Made by a program: the position numbers and the translations under genes. A DNA stretch of 40,381 nucleotides from the NCBI GenBank assembly GCA_016763995.1, contig JAESST010000388.1, positions 1 through 40,381 on the forward strand. The letters run 5' to 3'. A model generated the notes under the pieces. The model was not told where the DNA came from, searched no databases, and was given only the letters and a program-made list of their open reading frames with translations. The stretch is from Flavobacteriales bacterium. GTDB lineage: Bacteria; Bacteroidota; Bacteroidia; Flavobacteriales_E; Vicingaceae. Positions 28,007 to 37,010 of the stretch are shown in pieces (the stretch's first letter is position 1; each line of letters opens with the position of its first letter).

Positions 28007-29934
28007 ATGAAAATTCTACGCCTTTTATTTCTACTCCTTGTACTGAGTAACTCTTTATTTTCACAATCGAAAAAAGATTCCTTGGTCATTCAAATAGAAG
28101 ATTACCTCTTAGAAGGAAAGAACGATTCTGCTTTAATGCTCATTGAAGTAGCAACTGGAATAGAAGAAAATCACCGAAAATATTTACGAAAGATAGCATT
28201 GCATGAAGTAACAACAGGAAAGGATTATTATGCTTTCATTGTGCAAGTTCAACAGAGGCGTTCTCAAATAGAGTATACATCTCTCAGTGCGTTTATTGAT
28301 AGGGAGATAAGGGAGCCTAAGGGAGAGGCTGAGGTGGATTTAGCATATACCAAAATTAAAAGAGTACAAATAACTGAATTGAGAAACCGCTCTTTTATAG
28401 ATGAAGCAACTGCAAAGAATGATTTGTTATTAGAATATGTACAATCCTTTGATACGAGTAAGGTAACTACAAAAAAGGCAAAACTACATGTAGAGAATCA
28501 CTTGATTGTGATGCATCAGATTCAACGAGATGTTGAGAAAGGAAAGGCAATGAGTTTGAGAAACGAAACAATTGCTCGACAAATAAATGATACGAGTCTT
28601 ATCATATTAAGTTTATACCAACAAAGCGATTTCTTAATTATAGAAGGAAAGTTAGACGAATACATTGCTGTGTGTGAAAAAAGTTTTAATCTAGATTGTC
28701 TCTTAGAAAAAAAGAGTTCACATTATTTTGCAATTCTATCCCACTTAATTGATGCATACATATATAAAGGAGGGAATGATAAGAGAGTAAGAGAATTATT
28801 AGACTTATTGTATGAAAATGAAAACTTTCATACCGAAGCAATTTCTTTCTATGCGAAATTCTTACGATATACAGAAAAGGGAGTAACAGACATTCAATTC
28901 ATTTTGGATCGATTTGAAGTCGATAATGTAAAAGATTTTGCTAATAAAGCAATTGAACTTACACAGCATGAAGAAGAGCCAAATTTGTTTTTTCATGTAA
29001 TTAACGAATTCGCTCATACCTTAAATCATTATGGTTATTACGATGAATCTGCAGACTTTTTTAATAGGGCAATTGGGTTGACCAAAAAAATATATAGTGA
29101 AGATTTATCGAAATCTTTGGCTGATTTTGAAACCAAGCAAATTAGAAAGGAAAAAGAAGTAGAGCTTGCTCATGAAAGGGATCAAACTCAACTATATGGA
29201 TTGATTGCTACTTTGGTACTTGTTTTGTTAATAATCTTGATTTTTGCTTTTGTTAGAAAGCGAAAAAAAGCTTCTTTATTAGCAGAAAAGAACAAGCAAA
29301 TAGAAACCGCTTTGCATGAAAAACAATTGTTGTTAAAAGAGGTACATCATCGGGTAAAAAATAATTTTCGAATCATCTCCAGTTTATTGGAGTTGCAATC
29401 AAAAGGAATAGAAGATGAGAAAGCCAAAGAGCTAGCTCATGAAGGTAGAAATCGCGTAAAGTCGATGGCTTTAATCCATCAAAAACTCTATCAGAATGAT
29501 GATTTGTTGATTTATTTCGATGATTATATCGATAAATTGGTAAAGGAAATTTCTGGAATGTATGGAGCAGAAAATAAGACCGTTATTTCTATACAGGTTG
29601 CTAAAATAGCATTTGATATTGATACTGCAATACCATTGGGACTAATCGTAAATGAGTTGGTTACCAACGCTTTTAAGTATGGAGTTAATCATCAGAAAGT
29701 AAAATAATTATTTCAATAAAAGAAGAAAACGATGGAGATTATTGTTTAGAAATTAAAGACAATGGGAAAGGCATGCCCTCTGATTTTGACCTACCCAAAG
29801 CCAAAAGCCTAGGCTTGCGATTAGTAAAAAGCTTATCGAAGCAATTGCATGGAGGCGTGTCTTATTTCAATGACAATGGGGCAGTATTTAAAGTTGCATT
29901 TAAAAACACTTCGGCAAGAGCACTTGTTGACTAA
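28007..29934 (+). CDS. HisKA_2-type sensor histidine kinase, interrupted by an apparent one-base deletion near 29696-29703
   Basis: ORF 28007..29707 has signal peptide, TM, LLLKEVHHRVKNNFRIISSLLELQ and NELVTNAFKYGVNHQK. The next frame continues KIIISIKEENDGDYCLEIKDNGKGMPSDFDLPKAKSLGLRLVKSLSKQLHGGVSYFNDNGAVFKVAFKNTSARALVD* to 29934. Confidence 0.9.
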
Positions 29935-30058
29935 AAGTTGCTAGATATCAATTATTAGCTCTTCTGTAACAGAAAAACAACTCTTCAGAACAGAAGACGA
30001 TAGGGCAGATTTAGCCATTAGGAATAAATGTATATTTGGGTGAAACCACAAAAATATC

Positions 30059-30784
30059 ATGAGTAAAGTTAAAGTGTTGATTGTCGAGGATGAGGCTATT
30101 ATTGCGGATGATATTTTTGATACGCTAGAGGAATTGGGTTATGAAGTATTGGAACCTGCTAATACGTTCACTGAAGCAATAGAGAAGATTGAAAAATTTG
30201 TTCCCGATATTGCTATTTTAGACATCCAACTTTCAGGAAAGAAAAGCGGAATTGATTTGGCAACAAGAATTAACGAGCTGTATAAATTCCCCTTTATATT
30301 TTTGAGTTCCAATTCGGATAAAATTACTTTAGAAGAAGCAAAGAGGGTAGAGCCTTTGGCATATCTAGTAAAGCCTTTTAACAAAGAAGAGATTTATACT
30401 TCGATTGAAGTAGCCTTGTTCAATTATTCTAAGCGTATAGAAAAAACATTGGATGAAAGAAGTTTGATTATTCAAGATGCTTTATTTCTCAAAATTAATA
30501 AGGCATTTATTCGCTTGAATTTTTCTGACATTGCTTATTTAAAAAGCGACCATATATACATTGAGATTGTGACAACCACTGGAGAGAAACACGTTGTACG
30601 GGGCAGTTTAAATGAATACATGAATAAATTAAGTCCAATTTTTTATAGAGTACACAGAAGTTATATTGTTAATTTACAACACATGACTAAGCTTGAGCAA
30701 AGCACTATAAATATTGGAGGGAGCGATATCTCTATTGGTAAAAAGCAAAGAGAAGAGCTGATCAATCAATTGAATAGAGGCTAG
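30059..30784 (+). CDS. LytTR-type response regulator
   Basis: REC domain (VEDEAIIADDIFD, IAILDIQLS, YLVKPFN) and LytTR domain (FYRVHRSYIVNLQHMTKLE). Confidence 0.94.
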   Translation: MSKVKVLIVEDEAIIADDIFDTLEELGYEVLEPANTFTEAIEKIEKFVPDIAILDIQLSGKKSGIDLATRINELYKFPFIFLSSNSDKITLEEAKRVEPLAYLVKPFNKEEIYTSIEVALFNYSKRIEKTLDERSLIIQDALFLKINKAFIRLNFSDIAYLKSDHIYIEIVTTTGEKHVVRGSLNEYMNKLSPIFYRVHRSYIVNLQHMTKLEQSTINIGGSDISIGKKQREELINQLNRG

Positions 30785-30947
30785 TATTCTCAGAGAACTA
30801 TTTTCTGATTTCTGGAGAACAACTTATCTGAAGCCATTTTAGATCGCAAGAAACTTAAGGTGGGCTTTATTCTAATGAAAACAACATATCTATATAGTTT
30901 ACAGGAAGGGAGTTACGGGGGTGAATTTGGATGGCTTAAAAAATGGC

Positions 30948-30968
30948 TTAACATTTGTTAAATGTTAA
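30948..30968. promoter_or_regulatory. Perfect inverted repeat upstream of the DUF6515-like gene
   Basis: TTAACATTT-GTT-AAATGTTAA, 9-bp arms, 3-bp spacer, about 100 bp before the 31073 start. Confidence 0.45.
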
Positions 30969-31072
30969 CAGTCATAAATAAGTCATACGGAACAAGCTAT
31001 AAAAAAATCGATACCAATCGAAATGTTAAAAGGTGAATTGTACCTGACAAGTAAAAAACAAAAAATAAACAG

Positions 31073-31705
31073 ATGAAAAATTTATCAATTCTAATCTTAA
31101 CAATCGTTTTCCTTGTATTTACTGGAAACTTAGAAGCCCAAAAAAGAGAAACTAGAGTAGTAAAAGGGAAAAGAGGGAAGACGCTTATTGTTCACAAAAC
31201 AAAAAAAGGGGCTGTAAGAGCTCAGAAGCTAAACAGAAAGAGAGTGAAAAGGACCCGTGTGGCACACCATCACTATCGTCATCTCCCAAAAAGAGGCGCT
31301 GTGGTCAAAAATATTCATAGGAAGGCGCTAAGCATTAATTACAAAGGAATAGGGTTTCGTTATCATGCTGGTATTTGGTACAAGCCTGTTTATTCAGAGT
31401 GGAAAATAGTTCGTCCGCTTAGAGGTATTAGAATTCGCACACTACCGCTTGGTTACAGGAAATTTAACATGGGTCAATCGGTGTTTTATTATTATTATGG
31501 AACATACTATAGTAAACAAAACGAAGAATACGAAGTTGTAGATGCGCCTTTAGGTGCTGAAATTGATTCTCTGCCAGAGGGCTATGAGACCATTTCTGTA
31601 GCGGGAGAAAATTACTATGAATTAGATGGAAGCTATTACATGCCTAGTGTGAATGATGAAGGAGAGGAAGTTTCGGTTGCTGTTCCCAATCCTAATAATG
31701 AATAA
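31073..31705 (+). CDS. DUF6515-like secreted protein
   Basis: Signal peptide MKNLSILILTIVFLVFTGNLEAQ; repeated PLGYRKFNMGQSVFYYYYGTYYSK / PEGYETISVAGENYYELDGSYYMP units. Confidence 0.65.
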   Translation: MKNLSILILTIVFLVFTGNLEAQKRETRVVKGKRGKTLIVHKTKKGAVRAQKLNRKRVKRTRVAHHHYRHLPKRGAVVKNIHRKALSINYKGIGFRYHAGIWYKPVYSEWKIVRPLRGIRIRTLPLGYRKFNMGQSVFYYYYGTYYSKQNEEYEVVDAPLGAEIDSLPEGYETISVAGENYYELDGSYYMPSVNDEGEEVSVAVPNPNNE

Positions 31706-31832
31706 TATTCTAAGCTTTATCTACTTTATACTAAAAGCCGGCTTTCATGCTGAATAAAACATGCTTTGATTCTGAGAAAGAACAGTTTTATGATGTAATG
31801 ATTAAAATTGTATTTTAAAAGGAATTGATTAG

Positions 31833-32054
31833 TTGAAAGTACATTGTTTGAAAGGAAGTAAGATCCTATTTTGCCTAATGGCATTTGTTTTATTTTCCTG
31901 TGTATCTGAGAAAAGAGAACAGGTAGATAAAGTAACATTGGAGCAAGAAACAATCTCTGAAACTACGCGAATGCTCAATGAGCTAGAGAATCTAGTAGGA
32001 GAGGGGAGTATTATCAATCTAGGATTAAAGAAGACACTCCTCAAGCACAGATGA
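31833..32054 (+). CDS. Small putative lipoprotein, possibly frameshifted at its 3' end
   Basis: Lipobox-like LMAFVLFSC at the N-terminus. The -1 frame downstream is open to about 32190. Confidence 0.35.
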   Translation: MKVHCLKGSKILFCLMAFVLFSCVSEKREQVDKVTLEQETISETTRMLNELENLVGEGSIINLGLKKTLLKHR

Positions 32055-32168
32055 ATACTTGGTTTGAGTGTTGTAACCCTTACTCTACTGCACTTCGTAG
32101 TGCTTTCGTAGTAAACGTATCGAGAGGTCCGGAAAAAGGTATCAAGAGGTACAGAAAAAGCAATCAAA

Positions 32169-35100
32169 TTATTCCTCAGATAATGCTATAGAAAATCCAA
32201 CAATACTTTCATTATTCCTCAACACCCAAATAACAGATTTTCCGTTTTGTTGAATAGAGTAGAGCCCTCGACTATCGCCAATCACTTTAAAACCACTTTT
32301 AGTTGAAGCAAGAGCAGTGAAATTTCCTTTTCCATCACCCAATAATGCGCAGCCAATGCCTGCATCATGCCTTCCAGCTTCCACATCAGCACCATATTGA
32401 TTGCCGCTAAGCAATACATCTAAATGCCCATCTGAATTTAGGTCTTGAATGAGTAAGCCATGAACTTCAGAGAACTGAGCTACTTTAGGCAAGGGCATTT
32501 GTTGAAAGTTTCCGTCTCCCATATTTTTAAAATAACAACTGCTAAAGTTCTGTGCAGAAAGTTGGACACTTCCCTTTAACTGTTCCGAAGAAAAGAGATC
32601 CTTTAAAACAGCAGAAGAATACTTTTTGTACCGAGAAAACTTTCTTCTAATTGCTGGGTATTGAGAAGAAACTTCATCTAGAGTATGTTTGGGGTGCGCT
32701 TTTCCATCGTTGAAATAATAAAAGGGTAAAGCATCAATGCTACCGTTATCATCAAAATCTTTAGCATAAATGCTAGCAGGCCTTTCTGAAGAAACTTTGT
32801 AAAAGTTATTCTCTCCGCGATTTCCAGCCACAAAGTCTAAATCCCCATCTTGATCGATATCTGCAATCTCAAGGCAATTCCACCAACCTGAGCTGTTAGG
32901 AATTTCCTTTTTCTGAAAACCCTCAGCTGTATTTAACAGTTGAGTAATGGGCATCCATTCACCAGCAAGTAATAAATCAGGAGTACCATTTTTAGTAAGG
33001 TCAATGACTTTTACAGCATTGATCATTCCTAATTTTCCATTATTGGGAAGGAGGTGATTGGCCACTTCAAACTGTCCATTGCTATTAATTAATAATAGAC
33101 TCTGAGAACACAAGGGGTACGAACCAGGTAAAACACCTGCTCCTACAAAGAGGTCTAAATCTCCATCCATATCCACATCAATAGGAACAATGCATGTTCC
33201 ATTTTCTTTAAGTGAAGGAAGGGCAGAATTAGAGCGTTCAAAATTTCCTTTTCCATCGTTGAGGTATAAACGATCTTGGTAACGTTTGTCCTTTTCAGCA
33301 AAAGCAGATCCTCCGCTTACTACATAAAGATCTAAATCCTGATCTTGGTCAGCATCAAAAAAGAGAGCCTGTCCATCTTCAAATAAGGCATCCTTTGTAA
33401 AACTAGAAAGCTGTTTTTTGTTGAACTCTCCTTTTTGATTTTGTAAATACAGTTCTCCTTCATAGCCTGCCGAAGCACTTAAATAAACATCTTCTAAGCC
33501 ATCTCCATTTACATCTCCTTGTGCTAAAAAAGGCCCTTTATTAGAAAGCATATGTTCCAGTAAAGCTTCTTGCTTAAAATCGATAAAGTCATCCTCTTTA
33601 TGGACGGATTGGGGTAATAATTTGCTGGCTAGTTTTGAAAGTAAAACAGATGGCTTCAATTGTTCCAGCTGTAGACTAGGAGTCGCATTTTTTATATTGA
33701 TTTCTAACTGTTGATTTACGGCAACATCTTTTAGCGTTTGTTGGGTAGAGTTAGGCCAAATCACTTCTATGGATTCGATTTGTTCTTCTTTTCCTAAGCC
33801 AAAATGAAGCACTGGATTCTGCGAGGAGAAATAGCCTCGGTAGGGAGAAGCCTCTTGAAACTGTATCCCGGCAGTGGTGATCACCGTTACTTTTGCTCCC
33901 ACACCATAAGCATTGCCTTTTGCTCCTTTTAATCGAATTTGGATGAAGTTGTTTCCTGTAATTTTTTCAGCATTGTTTTCAAACAAAAAGGCTTTAGAGT
34001 TGAGGTTGTTACAAATTAAGTCCAAATCACCATCCAAGTCTAAATCAGCATAAACAGCACCATTCGAAATGGCTTTGTGATTCATTCCCCAAGCTTGACT
34101 TTGGTCTGAAAATGTTAAATCTCCATTGTTTTGAAATACGTAGTTAGAAACTGGATTCTTGGGAATGCGTTGTGTTAACGCTAAGGGGCTGGTGTTGGGA
34201 ACGCCACCTTCGTCTAACAGTACTTCATTTGATTCATATTTTAAATAGTCCATATCGGTAACATCACGATAATAACCATTGGTAATAAAGAGGTCTTTCC
34301 AACCATCGTTATCCAAGTCCGCAAATAAAGGACTCCAGCTCCAATCGGTATGAGATACACCTGCTAATTGGCCGATTTCACTAAAAGTGCCATTCCCATT
34401 GTTCAGCTGCAGAGTATTGCGCATGACTTGATGAGTCATACCAAAACGAACTGCCATCTGATATAAATCATAAGACCCAGACCCTTTTAGCTGCTTTTGG
34501 CGATAATTATCTTCTGCAACCATGTCTAAGTTAATGAGGTCTAAGAATCCGTCATTATTAAAATCAGCAATGTCAGAGCCCATCGCATTTTTGGATGTAT
34601 GGGAAAATAAATCTTCAATCTGATCCTTGAAAGTACCATCTCCTTGGTTAAGGTAAAAATGATCCTTATCCGCATAATCGTTTGCTACATAAATATCTGG
34701 CCAAGAATCTTGGTTAATATCTGCAATGGTGACACTTAATCCAAAAGCTCTGTTCTCTATGCCTGCAGCTTTAGTCACATTTGTAAAAGTGCCATTTCCA
34801 TTGTTCCGGTATAATTGATCACTGACATATTGAAAGGCCGTATCTTGAACTTGATGACTTATTCCATTAGCATCTGTATAGGTCTTTATGGTTAAGGCCT
34901 CTTTAAAATCTGTTCGGTGGTTGAGTAGGTAAAGGTCCAAATCTCCGTCCCTATCGTAGTTAAAAAAGTTAGCGTAATTAGAAAAACTAGGATCATCTAA
35001 GCCGTATTCTGCTGCGCGATCAGTGAAAGTAAGGTCACCATTATTAATGAGCAGTACATTTCTTCGCTGTTCTGGATTCTCGACCAAAGAACGGCAGAGG

Positions 35101-35510
35101 TAAATGTCTAGATAACCATCTTCATTAATGTCTACCATAGAGACTCCTGTGCTAAAACCGGGGACAAATACGCCTGCAGATTCAGAAATTTGTTTGAATT
35201 TTAGATTCCCTTGATTTAAATACAAGCGACCTCCATAGGTGTTACCCACTAGAAAGACATCGGGTAAATTATCATTATTAATATCGCCTACAGCTACACC
35301 GCCACCATTGTATAAATATTCATAGGTTAGAATATTCAATTCTTCGGTTTCATCTAGTTGGTTGAAATAGTCTAGTCCAGTAGAATCTGGATTCAATAAA
35401 GTAAAAAGACTAAGAGAAGCATCTTTCTTTTTTTGCTCTGTTTCTTTTGACTTTTTTGGACCGCAAGCAAAAAAAGATAGAGCAATTAATACAAGGATAA
35501 TTTCTCTCAT
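32169..35510 (-). CDS. CRTAC1-like lipoprotein with FG-GAP/VCBS repeats and ASPIC/UnbV domain
   Basis: Lipobox ALSFFAC; many D-N-D-G-x-x-D motifs; VGAKVTVITTAGIQFQEASPYRGYFSSQNPVLHFGLG...IESIEVIWPNSTQQTL. Confidence 0.92.
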   Translation of the reverse strand: MREIILVLIALSFFACGPKKSKETEQKKKDASLSLFTLLNPDSTGLDYFNQLDETEELNILTYEYLYNGGGVAVGDINNDNLPDVFLVGNTYGGRLYLNQGNLKFKQISESAGVFVPGFSTGVSMVDINEDGYLDIYLCRSLVENPEQRRNVLLINNGDLTFTDRAAEYGLDDPSFSNYANFFNYDRDGDLDLYLLNHRTDFKEALTIKTYTDANGISHQVQDTAFQYVSDQLYRNNGNGTFTNVTKAAGIENRAFGLSVTIADINQDSWPDIYVANDYADKDHFYLNQGDGTFKDQIEDLFSHTSKNAMGSDIADFNNDGFLDLINLDMVAEDNYRQKQLKGSGSYDLYQMAVRFGMTHQVMRNTLQLNNGNGTFSEIGQLAGVSHTDWSWSPLFADLDNDGWKDLFITNGYYRDVTDMDYLKYESNEVLLDEGGVPNTSPLALTQRIPKNPVSNYVFQNNGDLTFSDQSQAWGMNHKAISNGAVYADLDLDGDLDLICNNLNSKAFLFENNAEKITGNNFIQIRLKGAKGNAYGVGAKVTVITTAGIQFQEASPYRGYFSSQNPVLHFGLGKEEQIESIEVIWPNSTQQTLKDVAVNQQLEINIKNATPSLQLEQLKPSVLLSKLASKLLPQSVHKEDDFIDFKQEALLEHMLSNKGPFLAQGDVNGDGLEDVYLSASAGYEGELYLQNQKGEFNKKQLSSFTKDALFEDGQALFFDADQDQDLDLYVVSGGSAFAEKDKRYQDRLYLNDGKGNFERSNSALPSLKENGTCIVPIDVDMDGDLDLFVGAGVLPGSYPLCSQSLLLINSNGQFEVANHLLPNNGKLGMINAVKVIDLTKNGTPDLLLAGEWMPITQLLNTAEGFQKKEIPNSSGWWNCLEIADIDQDGDLDFVAGNRGENNFYKVSSERPASIYAKDFDDNGSIDALPFYYFNDGKAHPKHTLDEVSSQYPAIRRKFSRYKKYSSAVLKDLFSSEQLKGSVQLSAQNFSSCYFKNMGDGNFQQMPLPKVAQFSEVHGLLIQDLNSDGHLDVLLSGNQYGADVEAGRHDAGIGCALLGDGKGNFTALASTKSGFKVIGDSRGLYSIQQNGKSVIWVLRNNESIVGFSIALSEE

Positions 35511-36826
35511 AATTCTTTTTTCAGAACAATTCGTTTCAATACATGATTTCCCACTTGTCTTCCTTGAGTTTTCCCATTTTCTACGGCTGGCATAAAATGA
35601 ATGCCGCCATACAGTCGGCTTATGGCTGCTTCATTTGACGCTTCATAAAAAGAAGAAAAAGAACGAGCAGGCATTCCGTAAGGGGTTTCTGTTGAATCGA
35701 TAAATGCATGAGAAGTTCCAACATAATGACTCAGGATGGTAGCTGCAGAAGCCGATACTACACTATGCCCACTTGGGTATTCTGGAAAATTGGGCGTATA
35801 TAAGATCGGAGTCCATTTGGGGTCAATAAATTCTTGAATAACAGTTACCGGTCGAATGTAATTGCTGCGGTATTTCTCCTCCCAACAACTAATAAAGGCG
35901 TCATGTATTCCAATGCAGAGCATAACATATAAATGTGTGCTTTCAATTAAATCAAAGTTTTTCTTTTTCATGGCCATTCTTGCAATGTTCACCCAGTGGC
36001 CACCTGGAGTTAATTTCTTTTCTGCAAAAGTGACATGTCCTTGGTGTTTTTTGACCAAAGGATTGCAATCCCAGAATTTGGCAACAGCTTCAGTTTCGGA
36101 GGTATTGTTGTTTAAGGCAGTATACACTTCCATCATTTCCTGATAAAAAGCACTGTTGCTATCTAAATCATAGTTGGTTGGAGGGGCAGGTCGAAACTGT
36201 TGAGCAGAATCTAAGCTGAAGGAACGTAACTTGCCCCAGTGTGGTTCCAAGGCAGCACTGTAATCGGGAGGGGTAGGGAACCATTTTCCAGCTTCTTGTA
36301 ATGGCGTGTATCTGGGATAAGAGCGCATCGCTGAATAACCATCTTCTTTGGCCCATTTTAGTATCGCTTGAGCGACTTGTTTGCCATATGCTTCAGCTAC
36401 TTGAATTGTTTCTTCAGAAATCCCCTCATTCATTATTTGCTCTTCCAATTTTCTTTTTCCTGCTTCCAAGCCTTCTATAGCATACACTAATTCTATACTC
36501 GTATAATAAAAGGCAAACAATGCGGCCAGTTTAAGATCTGTCTCTTGTTTGTTAAGAGGAATGTGTAAATTTTTATAGAAATTAGATAGAGAGCTGTAGG
36601 AATTGTTTTCTTGAGTTAATACTTCATAAGCTGCCATATTGGGGTAACTATAAATTCTACTGGCAATAGGAGGAGGGAAAAAGTCATTGACAACAGCAGC
36701 TTCTAAGAGCTCGTTCCACCCATGGATATTTTTAGCTTTGATGCTAGATTCAATTGGTTTTGAATTGCACGAAAGCAATAAAATGCTAATAATTAGTAAG
36801 CTAAAGAAATGGAGCTTTGAATACAT
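35507..36826 (-). CDS. PAP2-superfamily, vanadium-dependent haloperoxidase-like lipoprotein
   Basis: ORF 35507..36907, start likely MYSKLHFFSLLIISILLLSC (36826). KYRSNYIRP (KX6RP), PSGH, SRLYGGIH (SRX5H). Confidence 0.88.
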   Translation of the reverse strand: MYSKLHFFSLLIISILLLSCNSKPIESSIKAKNIHGWNELLEAAVVNDFFPPPIASRIYSYPNMAAYEVLTQENNSYSSLSNFYKNLHIPLNKQETDLKLAALFAFYYTSIELVYAIEGLEAGKRKLEEQIMNEGISEETIQVAEAYGKQVAQAILKWAKEDGYSAMRSYPRYTPLQEAGKWFPTPPDYSAALEPHWGKLRSFSLDSAQQFRPAPPTNYDLDSNSAFYQEMMEVYTALNNNTSETEAVAKFWDCNPLVKKHQGHVTFAEKKLTPGGHWVNIARMAMKKKNFDLIESTHLYVMLCIGIHDAFISCWEEKYRSNYIRPVTVIQEFIDPKWTPILYTPNFPEYPSGHSVVSASAATILSHYVGTSHAFIDSTETPYGMPARSFSSFYEASNEAAISRLYGGIHFMPAVENGKTQGRQVGNHVLKRIVLKKEL

Positions 36827-37010
36827 AAAAAGTAACTTAAATGAAGGCAAAATTAAGCAAGAATACAAGCTTGTAAAACTGAGTAGAAAGGTGTGTTTAT
36901 AACACAAAATGGAGGAGTAATAACAGCTATTGTTATGCTCATAACATTTTATAGCATCCTAGTTTTTGAGGGAGTAAACTTGTAGCGATATATTATATAA
37001 AACCAATTTT

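Noticed and set aside
27176-30384. Minus-strand ORFs 27176..27499 and 30139..30384
   Set aside because: Antisense to the SpoIIE phosphatase and LytTR regulator.
32085-32112. GCACTTCGTAGTGC hairpin as terminator between convergent genes
   Set aside because: Short 5-bp stem with no T tract on either strand.
31726-32167. Minus-strand ORFs 31726..31953 and 31829..32167
   Set aside because: No family features; overlap the small lipoprotein candidate and intergenic DNA.
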